Of a stretch of 64,000 nucleotides of DNA, positions 34,427 through 45,967 are shown one piece after another; position 1 is the first letter of the stretch, and each line of letters opens with the position of its first letter. This DNA comes from Luzula sylvatica (taxonomy: Eukaryota; Streptophyta; Magnoliopsida; Poales; Juncaceae). The notes under the pieces are model-generated. The model was not told the origin of the DNA. It did not search any database and saw nothing but the letters and a program-made list of their open reading frames with translations. Made by a program: the position numbers and the translations under genes. The stretch covers positions 71,621,087 to 71,685,086 of the forward strand of contig OX326956.1 of NCBI GenBank assembly GCA_946800325.1. Reading direction: 5' to 3'.

Positions 34427-35732
34427 CGCACATAATATATAAACACTCCTTCGCACAATCACAACAACAAGCCATGGCATATACAAACTAACAAATAAAC
34501 ATGGTTCATAACCTCAACATGTAAACAAATTAAATTGATACGTAACAAAATTGTATTAATCCACTACAAGCCTATAATTCATTTGTGGATACTAAACTTG
34601 CTAAAAATACTCATGAAAAGTTCTTCAAAAATATCCTCACCGCTCAACTTACTGAGAGCCTAAGCCACTTATCCGTCTCTGCCGACTTACAACACGCTCT
34701 CCTCAATGCCGGCTCCTTATGGTTCGTAAACTAAAAAAAACACCCTTCCACAGCAAATTTACCTACATAAATAAGTGATAAGTACGAGACCAGAGTGGCC
34801 TGGTGGACTCGAATTGGTACTGTTATATCTCGAATAGGAGTCAATCTAGGAGTTCATCTCCCTTGAAAAAAAAATATATATTATGGTTTAAGAAGAATTA
34901 TACTCTATGTTGCACGGATACTGATACAAGTATCGTATCGATACGATACAGATATGGCGATACATAATTAATGTCATCATGCAAAATTGGTCGAGAAAAT
35001 ACCTCAACAAGCTTGGAGCAGTCAAAAATCGGCAATGTCGCATTTCAAGGTCTTCGGAAGTGTGGACTATGCACATGTACGCACATAATATATAAACACT
35101 CCTTCGCACAATCACAACAACAAGCCACGGCATATACAAACTAACAAATAAACATGGTTCATAACCTCAACATGTAAACAAATTAAATTGATACGTAACA
35201 AAATTGTATTAATCCACTACAAGCCTATAATTCATTTGTCGATACTAAACTTGCTAAAAATACTCATAAAAAGTTCTTCAGAAATATCCTCACCGCTCAA
35301 CTTACTGAGAGCCTAAGCCACTTATCCGTCTCTCCCGACTTACAACACGCTCTCCTCAATGCCGGCTCCTTATGGTTCGTAAACTAAAAAAACACCCTTC
35401 CACAACAAATTTACCTACATAAATAAGTGATAAGTACGAGACCAGAGCGGCCTGGTGGACTCGAATTGGTACTGTTATATCTCGAATAGGAGTCAATCTA
35501 GGATTTCATCTCCCTTGAAAAAATATATATATTATGGTTTAAGAAGAATTATACTCTATGTTGCACGGATACTGATACAAGTATCGTATCGATACGATAC
35601 AGATATGGCGATACAGAATTAATGTCCTCATGCAAAATTGGTTGAGAAAATACCTCAACAAGCTTGGAGCAGTCAAAAATCGGCAATGTCGCATTTCAAG
35701 GTCTTCGAAAGTGTGGACTATGCACATGTACC
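34427..35732. repeat. 653-bp tandem duplication with a MITE-copia junction
   Basis: 34427-35079 and 35080-35732 are near-identical; differences are scattered single bases and small A-run changes (e.g. 'gccatggca' versus 'gccacggca'). Each unit ends with the truncated left end of a CTATGTTGC hAT-like element (34912 and 35553) fused to the beginning of a copia pol fragment ('tgcaaaattgg...'). The second unit runs on into the rest of pol. The duplication therefore happened after the MITE-copia fusion, and recently. Confidence 0.85.
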
Positions 35733-37545
35733 AGATCAAAGGAGGGCGAAGCTGGATGATCAAAGCAATAAGTTCGTGTTTATTGGATATGAAGAGAAAA
35801 CAAAGACATACAAGTTGTACAACCTGATTGAAAGAAATGTTGTGGCGAGCCGATATGTCCATGTGAATGAGAAGAGCTCATGAGACTTGAATAACAAGTG
35901 TGAGATGGAAGATGAGGATTCCGAGTCAATCGAGTCCGAGAAAGAAGAATTCTCAGCTATTAAACCGACTAGCCCCGTAGTATTTTATGATGAAGACGAG
36001 CCAAAACAGACATGCACGAGGAGCCTACAAGAGTTGTACGATTCAACCAGTGAGGAACATATAGTTTGTCTTTTGGCCGATGCGGAAAATATTTCTTTCG
36101 AAGAGGCTGTGAGAAACAAGAAATTGCAAGCCGCGATAGATGAAGAGATTATGGCTATCGAGAAAAACAAGACGTGGGACTTGGTCGAATTACCAGAAGG
36201 ATGCAGTCCCATTAGAATCAAATGGGTGGACAAGAAGAAGATGAATACTCAAGGCGAGATTGAAAGGCACAAGGCTCGATTGGTCACGAAGGGATATCGG
36301 CAACATGCCAGTATTGATCACCATAAGGTTTTTTCTCCTATTGTGAGAATGGAGACGATCCAATTTCCCATATATCAAGCAGCGCAATTCAAGTGGCTGA
36401 TTTATCAGATGGACGTGAAATCAGGATTTCTGAACGGCGTGCTCGAAGAAGAAGTCTATGTCGAGCAACCACTTGGATACGTGAAAGTTGGGAAAGAAGG
36501 AAAGGTGTCGAAGTTGAGGAAGGCGTTGTTCGGGCTCAAACAGGCACCTCGAGCATGGAATACCCGAATCGACACATACTTCAAGAAGACCGGATTTATT
36601 TTCATGGGAAATAATGAGAAGATGGTGAAGGAATTCAAATGAGCGATGACGTGAGAATTCGATATGACATATTTGAGTCTGATGAAATATTTTCTTGGTC
36701 TCGAGGTTAAACAAGGTGGGTCGGGGATTTTGTATCGCAGGAGGCGTACGGGAAGGATATCCTAAAGATGTACAAGATGGAGGACAACAACCCAGTGGCG
36801 GCATCGATGGAGCTCGGTGCAAAACTCTCTAAATTTGAGGGAGGAGACATAGTTGATCCGACAAAATTTCGAAGTTTTGTTGGGAGCTTGCGGTACCTTA
36901 CTTGTACCAGGCCCGACATTGCGTATAGTGTTGGGGTGGTAAGTCGATTCATGGAGGAACCGAGGTATTCACACTGGAATCGACATAAAGGATTTTTCGG
37001 TACGTTCGAGGTACATAATCACTCGGGTTATACTACTCGAGGACGAACGAATACAAGCAGGTGAGCTACCCGGACAGTGATTGGTGTGCAGATGTTGATG
37101 ATCGATAAAACACAATAGGTTATGTGTTGTACTTTTACATTGAAGATACAGTGTTTACGTGGCTTTCGAAGAAACAACCAATAGTGAAGCTATCGACGGA
37201 TGCGAGGCGGAATACGTGGCAGCATCGTGGTGTGTGTGCCATGCGACTTGGTTAAGGAATTTGTTGCACGAGTTGAAGCTGACGCAACACAAGGCGAATG
37301 AGATACGAGTCAACATTAAGTCTGTAATCGAGCTAGCAAAGAATCCGGTCCATCATGAGAGGAGTAAGCACATTGATATTCGTTTTCATTTCATTCGAGA
37401 GTAGGTAAAGGAAGTTGATATGCAAATGAGTCATGTGGTGAGTCAGGACTAGGTAGCAGAGATTTTCACGAAGCCGCTTCCGACAGCGATGTTTGAGAAT
37501 TTGAAGACGACGATCGAGATGAAAAACATGCTTGAGATTATGGGA
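35638..37545 (+). pseudogene. Ty1/copia pol remnant (integrase end, RT, RNase H)
   Basis: Starts in the C-terminal part of integrase (SHFKVFESVDYAHVPDQRR, then FIGYEEKTKTYKLYN). The linker and reverse transcriptase follow ([53 protein letters not shown]). RT is broken: after GFIF the frame jumps to GNNEKMVKEFK, losing about 30 residues including the catalytic YVDD. RNase H remains in pieces (GSLRYLTCTRPDIAYSVG; EAEYVAASW; HIDIRFHFIRE). In-frame stops occur at 35881, about 36640, 37405 and 37450. The element is dead. Gag, protease and most of integrase are missing. Confidence 0.88.
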
Positions 37546-37551
37546 GGAATT

Positions 37552-37884
37552 TGTTGATAATCCCAAATCCGAATTAATAATTATCAAGTTTAATTAGCCC
37601 CAATAATTTTAGGGAAAGTTCTATTTTATGGAAAGTAACATAGGAAATAATTTTAGGGCAAGTTTTATTATAAGGAAAGTAATTTAGGAAATAAGTTTTT
37701 GGACAAGTTTTCTAATACCTTGTAGTGCAAGGATTAGTATGCCTATAATTAAACCTTAGATGTTTAGCAAATACATCAATTCGGAAAATACGAAAAGACT
37801 TATAAGAGCTTATTAAAAATTAGAAGAGAATTTTTGATTATTAGAAATTCTATTTGAATCCATATTTGAATTCGTAAACCAACA
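37552..37884 (+). mobile_element. 3' LTR of the copia remnant
   Basis: A purine-rich tract (GGGAGGAATT, to 37551) immediately precedes TGTTGATAATCCC; the right end is AACCAACA at 37884. The ends TGTTG/CAACA are inverted. Length 333 bp. It follows the RNase H end of pol directly, as expected for a 3' LTR. The internal repeated motif 'aggaaagtaa(t/c)(t/a)taggaaataa' occurs twice. Confidence 0.7.
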
Positions 37885-39384
37885 CCACTGCGATGGAGAA
37901 AGGATTGGGGTGACTCAATTTGAGTTTGAGAACTCGAATTTTGAACTTGAGAGTTTGAATTGGTTTACTCGGTTAATTCTTGGGTTGTAAATTGGTGTCT
38001 TGAGAGAGTTTCTTTGAATTCTTCACTACCGAGACCCGAGAGTGTAATCGTCGAGAGTCTAGTGAATTGTAAAGAATCAAACACTCACTATCACCCGAGA
38101 GTGTGATCATCGAGAGTAAAGTGTTGTAGTGAATTGACAAACCGAGAATCTATGTCGAGTATGAGAGTTTTTGCCGAGACTAAGGTAGTAAAATTATGGT
38201 GTTCTTTCTTGGCGAGAGGGAGGGTGCTGCCTAGTGGTGTGACTGGCGATCAGTGAGTATTTTTAAAATTATGGTGTTCTTTCTTGGCGAGAGGAGGCTT
38301 GTGGAGTGCTTCGCTGGCTGGACGCTCTCTTGGTGCCACGAGAGGAGGAATTCCCTGTGTGGTAGTGCGGGTTAGTTATCTCGTGAGATGGTGCTGGGTG
38401 AGCTGAGATGCCAGCGTAGGATCCCTTAGGAGGGATCTTAGTGGTGGAAGGAGGTGCAGGGTGTGGGTGGAGGGGTTGTTTTCCCTTGCGATCGGCCATG
38501 GAGAATGTTTTGGGGAAGTGGAGTTTCTGTATGTTTCGGGGGCTGTTGGTTTTTGAGGAGGAGGGATGAGGGTGGGGGTATATATACAAGGATTGGAGGG
38601 TGTTAGAGATGGCTTGCTATTCTTTTGGTAAGAGAGAACCAGAGCTTGCTCTAAGACCCATCATTGTGACCTTCCGATTTCAATTTCTTGAATCTTGATT
38701 TATGCTAACATTTAACTTATGTACAACTTTTGAGTTTCCAATTAGATTTGGGGACTACAAGTTTTCAGTCAAATCATGTGCATTTTTCTAGTACTAAACT
38801 GAAAGTTCGAACTTCGCAACTCTCCGGCACTCCAGGTGTTTTTGGTACGCACAAATATTTCAAGTAAATAGTCCAGTAAAAACTATACAAGTGAATGTCA
38901 TACATTAAAAATACGTATTTGTTTTAGTTCACACGAATTTAGTTAAATATTGAATGACATAAAGTTTTGTTTTTGTTAAATTATATGAAGTAGTAAAAGT
39001 CATTTTAGCTTGAGCCATCCTTGCCAGTTGGCCGGGAGACCAATGGCGGAGGAACAAGCATGGAGAAGGCGCATCCACCAAAAAGAAAGCAAAAATAGCT
39101 TACTTCATTCATCTAGATTTTATTAATCTTTGATTGTCAAAGACACATTGTAAATATTGTTGTTTTATTAATACAAGACCGATAGTTTTGATATTCATTA
39201 AAAACAAAACTTTTTGAGTCAAAGTAATTCGTTATGCTTATTGCTTATCTCACAAGTTAATTTCTTGGGAATCTAGTTAAACTCCACCGAAGTAAAGAGA
39301 ATTGGACTAATATTTTTCCGGTAAGCCGCTTCGACAAAACGGTTTCTCTTTTTTCTTCAAGGATCTCCTCAAATTACCCTCCTT
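37885..39384. other. unrecognised, partly GC-richer segment
   Basis: A 30-bp direct repeat ('aaaattatggtgttctttct' plus 'tggcgagagg') occurs at about 38190 and 38266. Around 38270-38590 the minus strand has a 106-codon Pro/Ser-rich frame (MADRKGKQPLHPHPAPPS...) that might be the 5' end of a retroelement ORF, but it lacks a recognisable domain. Confidence 0.3.
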
Positions 39385-39880
39385 TTTCAACCTTTCGCTC
39401 CAAAGAAGACCTAACGAACCGCCCCCATTCTGGATTTGGCCACCACACGGATTTTACACGACGTCATCGGCATAGCGGGCGTTATGGAATACCGGCGTTA
39501 TCTCCGCTTGAAATTGCCTCCTATGGAAGCAAAAGGCTCCAACCAAAGTATGGTGACCAAATATGGGACAAACTGGCAGTTCATAATAAGATTCTAACGG
39601 CCTCTAATTTGGCTAAACGGGGATGGCCAAATTGTGGAGGCTGTGTCCTTTGCACACAACACCTAGAAGACATCAAGCACCTTTTTTTACATTGCCTCTA
39701 CACCACCCAAGTATGGGACAAACTGGCGGTCTCTTTCCCGTCACCCGAATCCAAGACTTCTTTTCCATGTGGCTGAGAAATAGGCATCGAGGGCACAAAT
39801 TTTTCAACAAATATTGGGGTGCGTTATGGCTAGCAGCTATTTGGAATTTGTGGAAAGAGCGCATTGACTATTTTTTCATA
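39385..39880 (+). pseudogene. LINE reverse transcriptase C-terminal fragment
   Basis: One frame reads WPNCGGCVLCTQHLEDIKHLF then LHCLYTTQVWDKL, the zinc-binding C-x2-C...E-x2-H-L-F-x2-C motif that ends plant LINE polyproteins, followed after frame changes by AIWNLWKERID, another typical tail motif. The tail is cut at about 39880 by AT-rich Helitron-type sequence. Only this end of the LINE is present. Confidence 0.7.
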
Positions 39881-39883
39881 TTT

Positions 39884-40174
39884 GTTTTCTGCTATTCATT
39901 AATTTATTTTATGATATGATTTCATATTTATTTTGTGATTTCATTAATTTAAATCGTGCTTTACGCATTTAATAATTTTCATATATTTTGTGATATTAAT
40001 TAATTAATTTTATGATATTATATCAAATTACACATTTAATAATTTTCATATTGGTTTTATGATATTTTTTTTGTAAACATAACAAATAACAATTAATAAG
40101 TGAATACACAATCTTTTATCTAATACAAACAATTGCATTAAAAATTCGCAGCGAAACGCGGACAAATTTCCTAG
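39884..40174 (+). mobile_element. Helitron-like 3' end
   Basis: Repeats 28984-29258 closely, then adds 'TTCGCAGCGAAACGCGG', 'ACAAATTTC' and CTAG (40171-40174), followed by T. Hairpin plus CTAG-T fits a Helitron 3' terminus on the plus strand. The LINE fragment just before it may be captured sequence inside the Helitron. Confidence 0.55.
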
Positions 40175-40175
40175 T

Positions 40176-40808
40176 GTAATAAAAAAACGAAGAGAGTTCA
40201 TATTAAAACGCTACGCATGCATGCATGTTACTATATTAATTAATTTGTATACTATGTTAATGAATTAGTAGATTGATAAACATATTTTAAGACTATACAT
40301 ATTTAATTAAATTTAATTATTTGTATCGAATATCATACTCGTATTCGGAATCGTATACCGAAATCGGATATCGTATTCGTATCGAATATCGAATATCGTA
40401 TTTGTATCGGATATTAAATATTATATTTGTATAAGCATTTGTATCCGAAATCGAATATCAAATATTCGACAACGTCTTCGTATCTGTATACGTATTCGAA
40501 AACGGATACCGTATTCGTATTCGAAATCAGATATCGGTATCTGGTATCGAATACATATACGATATCCAATATCCGATTTCGAATACCAATACGATATCCG
40601 ATATCCGATTTCGGATATAAATACGATGTTCCATATACGATTTCGAATACGAAATCGGATATAAATAGTTAAATTTAATTAAATATGCATAGTCTTAAAA
40701 CATATTTATCAATCTACTAATTAGTCAACATAGTGTACTAATTAATTAATATAGTAGGATTCAGCATGCATGCGTAGTGTAATATGAACTATCTTCATTT
40801 TTATTGCA
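40176..40808. mobile_element. long foldback element with TATCGAAT arrays
   Basis: Arms 40176-40325 and 40660-40808 are inverted copies: for example 'gtagattgataaacatattt' on the left pairs with 'aaacatatttatcaatctac' on the right, and 'gagttcatatta' with 'taatatgaactatc'. The centre (40320-40675) is almost entirely back-and-forth copies of TATCG/CGATA/TATTCG motifs. No ORF is believable. It begins right after the Helitron end; no clear target duplication. Confidence 0.75.
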
Positions 40809-40853
40809 TTCTCTCAATTAACTTTTAATGAACAATTAACATGTTAAAGTTTA

Positions 40854-41055
40854 CGAGGGAGGCTAAACTACTTAATTAAGTACCAACATTTTGGTAATTA
40901 ATGTTTGTTCACCATTATATTTGTATTGAGATTTATGTTTTTTCATGATGATCATGAAAATTTGTGCACATCATTAAATTCACAAATTTCAATACAAATC
41001 CAACGGTGAAAAAAAATATTAAGTTGGTACTTAATTAATTAATTTAGACTCCCTC
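40854..41055. mobile_element. 202-bp MITE with 8-bp target duplication
   Basis: Inverted ends GAGGGAGGCTAAA and TTTAGACTCCCTC continue inward with long imperfect pairing ('taattaagtaccaac' / 'gttggtacttaatta', 'tttgtattgagattt' / 'aaatttcaatacaaa'), so it forms one hairpin. Flanks are identical 8-mers AAAGTTTA (40846-40853 and 41056-41063), which fits the hAT group. Confidence 0.8.
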
Positions 41056-41339
41056 AAAGTTTATAATTTCGTTGAATTGGTTACTTTCTAAATTAACTTC
41101 AAAGCCTAGTTATTTTTTGAATAAACTTGAAACACGTGATTATTTTGAAAAAAATGGCCTAATAATGCGGTGAGTTATGTTTGTGTCTGTGTACTTTGTT
41201 TGTTTGAATTGAATTAATTTAACTTTGTTTAATAGTGTTTGTAAGATATTTGATGAAAGTGGTAGACAAGTACAATTATGTGACGGTATCATTTCACATC
41301 CTACAAAACTTTAAAACCACCTTTTTAGAATTGTAGAAT

Positions 41340-42214
41340 GGGAAATTTTCAAAAAACCCCCAATAATTTTTTGATATTTTGAAAAATCCCCTATCTTTTT
41401 TGAAACTCCAAAAAACCCTCTCTACCAAAGTTTTATTTTCAAATATCCCTCTATAGGGGTTAAATCTAATCATGGATGGTGTTAAATTTTTTTTTTGACC
41501 AAAATACCCTTCTATTTTCATATGTATATTTTTGTTATTTTTTCATTAATTTTATTAGTTTTAAGAAAATTCATAAATAATTTTTAACATATAATGATTT
41601 CACAAAAATAAAATTATTAAATGTTGTGTTTGTATAATTTTAATATTACATTTATTATTCATGAAAAACTAACATCAGATAATAATAAAATAAACACCTT
41701 CAAAATATATTGATAGAAAAATATTTCTTTAAACATCTATTTTATTTTCATTTTCGTTCTTCTTTTATGTATGTTTTTAATAGATCCATGATATTTTAAT
41801 TTTTAAATATTGGCAAGGTGTTCTTTTAATATTATTGTTCATCTTATTATTATTTTATGTTATTTTTTCAGTAAAAAAATATGAAAGTCAAATATATATA
41901 ATGTATGAAATATTAAAATTATATAAATATAACATATGATAATTATTTTTTAAAAATTATTATAAGCTAAAAAAAAATTAGGACTTTTTTAAAATTAATA
42001 CAAATAACAAAAACATTATTTTAATTACTAAATATGTAAAAAGAAGGGTATTTTGGTCATAAAAAAATTTTAACATCATCCATCGTTAATTTTAACACCA
42101 TAGGGGGGTATTTGAAAATAAAAGTTTGGTAGAAGGGGTTTTTTGGAGTTTCCATAAATATAGGGGGTTTTTTAGAATATCCAAAAAAGATAGGGGTTTT
42201 TTTGAAAATTTCCT
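41340..42214. mobile_element. Mutator-like MITE, 875 bp
   Basis: Inverted arms of about 150 bp start at GGGAAATTTTCAAAAAA and end at TTTTTTGAAAATTTCCT. Identical 9-bp flanks TTGTAGAAT lie at 41331-41339 and 42215-42223, the duplication size typical of Mutator-like elements. The arms carry C- or G-rich steps ('aacccccaataa', 'atagggggtttt'); the middle is AT-rich and has no ORF. A decayed half copy lies behind the GDSL gene. Confidence 0.8.
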
Positions 42215-42223
42215 TTGTAGAAT

Positions 42224-43399
42224 TGTATGAGATGGTACCAACTTGATTTAACCAAAAATAATTTGCATTTACAAATTCTAAACCGAATACTTAAACTTTG
42301 TAAATAATAAGAGAGACATCAACCAAAAAGCGATGATGAATCTGTTGACCATATATTTACTTCATGTAGATTTGCATTTGAAGTATGATTCTTCATCAAC
42401 CAAAAATACTCAGTTACGCGATTAACAAACTTAGAATCCGTACAAATTGGAATCGATATCTATGCAACAACAACTAGCCGTAATTTATTTTGTTTTGTTT
42501 TTTCTCACCTTTCAACTCATGTATCTAATTTAAATTAACTACTAGTGTTCCTGATCAACTCGATTGGAGATGCTCGCGTGTACATAAAAACCTTTTATTT
42601 TATTAATATATTGAACGTAGGACTTTGAGCCTACTCCTTAAAATCAAAAAAATAAGAGACATCATTTTCTAAAAAAAAAATAAGAGAGACATCAAAAAAA
42701 TCATCAACTGCTGCTAAAATCATTTCGAATGAACTACTCAAAAATATAACGTACCAATAGGTACAACACAATGAAGATATAAAGGGTATGGTACCAAATC
42801 GTAATAAAACCTTCCAATACACGAAGTAATACATTATTTTGCATATTTGTAGTACACACTAGAGAGAGTTATTGTCTATCATGTGATAAATCAACCTAAT
42901 TGCACCCAATTCTCTCGATAATTGAACCTAATTCGTGACATGACTCAAAAATACAACTTCAAAAATCAAAACCACCAAAAATAGATAAAATAACCAATTT
43001 TCATACAGATAAACCCACGCAAGATCCAAATTCGAACCCATTGCTGACCACCAGACCACCAGAACGGGCGACGGGATGTCGTCCAAGGATGTTGAAGAGG
43101 GAGAATATTTTGAGCAGATCGAATCAAAGTAGGGAAGAAAGAACAAATATGGTGAGGATCTCAAAAGAAGGAAGAGACGTGGATAAGTGAAAGGCTGAAG
43201 AAATCTCATTCTTGTTTTCTCTCTTTAGAACATGCATTTTTTCGGGAGTGTTTCGGTGATTTTTGTTTGTCGTTGTATACTTTTTAATCACGTGGTTGTT
43301 TTAGAAATTGGAGTTGACAATCAATTTTACATATTTAGTATTTGTTTGAATTAGAAATTTTGATTAATATTAGTTAATTATTAATTATTAATAATTAAG
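42224..43399. other. intergenic, nothing recognised
   Basis: AT-rich, no supported gene; 42950-43210 has balanced composition but no recognisable product. Confidence 0.35.
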
Positions 43400-43910
43400 G
43401 CGATTCTCTCCGGGGAACTAAGGCATCTCTCTCCGGTTAATTAAGGCGATTTTCTCCGGCGACTCTCTTTGTTATCTCTCTGAACTAGTTCAATTCTCAA
43501 GAAGCTCAAGAAGATACAAAGAAAAATAACCTAAATAGAGGAAAAGGGTATAGAGGCCTCTCGGTGAGAGAGGCTAATCCCTTCATTCTGTTGAGGTATT
43601 TCAGGAAACTAAAGAGAAGCCAAAGTTCAAGAAAATACAAGAATCACACAAACTCACAATTATACAAAACATTTAAGAAGAAAATGTAGAGAAAAAAGGG
43701 AAAAAGGGATTATTTTGGGCTAATTGAAGAGGTATTAAGGGATCAGCAAGGAGGCTCTTGGATTGAGGAGCTTAATGGCACCATCTTCAGGTTCAGGACA
43801 CCAGCTTCAGGACACCAGCTTCAGGACACCAACTTCAGGTTACCATCTTCAGCTCAACTTCAGCTAAGTTCTCTATATATCTTCTTAAATCTTCTTTTTC
43901 CTCTACTCAA

Positions 43911-45959
43911 ATGAAATCTTACATTCAAGCCCTGCAAAACACAAACAATGAAAATTCATGGACATTAGGTTCTAAAAAACAAAGAAATACAAACAGTAAT
44001 CAAAATTCACAAAATCAAAAACACTGTTTTAGATGTCTATCAAATTCACACTTAAGGTATGAGTGTAGGGAACCAATTAGGTGTATAAGGTGTTATAAAA
44101 TATGGCACATTAAAAAAAAATTGTTATACTAAATTAAATTTTTTTAATAATAATAATAATAACATCAAACCTGATTGGTTGAAACATCAGAAACAAGGAA
44201 TCCCCAAACCAGTTGTATCAAAACCTGAAATTGGAAATAAGCAAAACTTGACAGTTAAGGGTAAATTTTTTATACTAGAATGTTCTAATAACATTAATAA
44301 TGAAATTTCTAAGGAACAAAATCAAATCTTAGTAGATATAACTAAAAATGGAACTAATGGTAAAATTCATACAAGATTGATTAAGATTTTACAATTACCT
44401 TCAAAATATTGCAATCCATCTGATTTAAAGATCATAACTGAACAAATTGGAATATTAATCTCTGTAGGATCCTACATTCCACAGGAAATTATAAATGAGT
44501 TAAAATTGACTATTAATTGTGAGAAAAACAAATCTTTACCAAAGTCAATTAAAATAAGGGATGGAAATATAATTACCATAATACCAGTGGAGGAAATAAT
44601 AGATGTTCCAAGTAGTTCAAATAATATATCTCAAAATATAGAAATTACAAATAAGCCCTCAGAAATCATCACTGGGACAAAAGAAATTGGAGGGGGAAAC
44701 ACAAAAAACAAAAAAATCATAATAAACACAAAAATATAATAAATCATAATAAGGCAAGGATGCCAAGATCAAATAAGTACAATGTGAGAGGGAAAAAAGT
44801 AACAAAAATATGGCAGAAAAAGAAAATTAAGCAAGTAAATGTATGGAGAATTAAAGATCAACAAAGGAATATAAAACATAAGGAAGATATGAAAAACATA
44901 GAAAAAACCATAGAAGAAAGTATCACACTAGAGGAAAATATGATAGTTAAACCTAAACAACAAGGTATCTCTATTGTGTCAGAAAGAGGACAAATATTAT
45001 ACCAAATAAGCCATACACAAATATCTCAATTTCTAAAAAGCCCTTCATATAAGAAGTATTATATAAACAACCAGGGACCAAACTGCATAAATAACACATC
45101 CCAACATTACTTTACTTCTTTGGCTTTTAAATTCACAAGTAATGGATTGACCATAATAACAAAGCCACAAGCAGTGATCAAATCTGCTTGTGATGAAACT
45201 CTCAATTCATCAAATAATGCCATATCCAATTATAATGGAAATTATGATATCTCCAATTATAATGGAACAATTAATAATACAAATTCTGAATTCAATAATG
45301 AATTGAGCAAGTTACCATGTAAGGAGTTATCAACAGTTCAAAGCTCAACTGAGGTCCCTGCTAAGTTAATAGTACACTCAGTAGAAACCTTAAAGCAGTC
45401 AAAAATCCTTGAAATTAAACAGAAAAAATTAAAGACTATTTTCCAAAAATTACTATTAATAATAATAATGATACCTTTAATCAGGGACCAAAGGAAATTG
45501 TAATAAGAGAAAGTATCCCACAAAGTGATCATTAATATCATTAATATTATTAATAATAATGATACCTTTAAACAGAGTAATATGCAATCAGAAAATAAAA
45601 GCATTAAATTAAATAATAATAAGATCAGTAATAAAAGCATAAAAATGGAGGAACAGAGAAGAAGTACTAGACTAATTAATAAACAATCTGGTCATTATAA
45701 CTCTCCCATAGAGAAAGCACAATTGGTTAAATACAAGGAAATTCAAAAAGAAAGAAATAAAAGGCAAAAATCAAAAAATAAAAACATAGAAATAAAAACA
45801 CTGAACTTAGAAAATACACAAGAAATAAGAAATAAGGATGATATAATTAATATTCTAAATAGTACTGGAATTGAAATTAATGATACTATGGATGATACTA
45901 TTCAAGAATTGATAGGAGAGCAAAGTACTTTAGTACTTGCTGACAGAAATGTAGATTAA
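43911..45959 (+). pseudogene. LINE ORF1 (zinc-knuckle nucleic-acid-binding protein), frameshifted
   Basis: ORF1 proteins of plant LINEs package the RNA. Here the first knuckle CFRCLSNSHLRYEC fits C-x2-C-x4-H-x4-C. The second, CIRCYKIWH, loses its last Cys because the frame shifts in a 9-A run (44113-44121); dropping one A would bring back Cys and the open frame that continues to 44739. Further frame changes follow (near 44740 and 45503). The protein is Lys/Asn/Ile-rich, in line with the AT-rich DNA. ATG at 43911 is the first in the knuckle frame. Confidence 0.7.
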
Positions 45960-45967
45960 TTATTTAA

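Noticed and set aside
34560..35230. 'CCACTACAAGCC' as a CACTA terminus
   Set aside because: No subterminal repeats or second end; it is an internal part of the 653-bp duplication.
38269..38589. 106-codon Pro/Ser-rich minus-strand ORF as a gene
   Set aside because: No domain, low complexity, and placed between retroelement fragments.
27071..40174. A single 13-kb Helitron with inverted-looking CTAG ends
   Set aside because: Both are 3' termini on opposite strands, not a 5'/3' pair; the DNA between contains the GDSL gene and unrelated elements.
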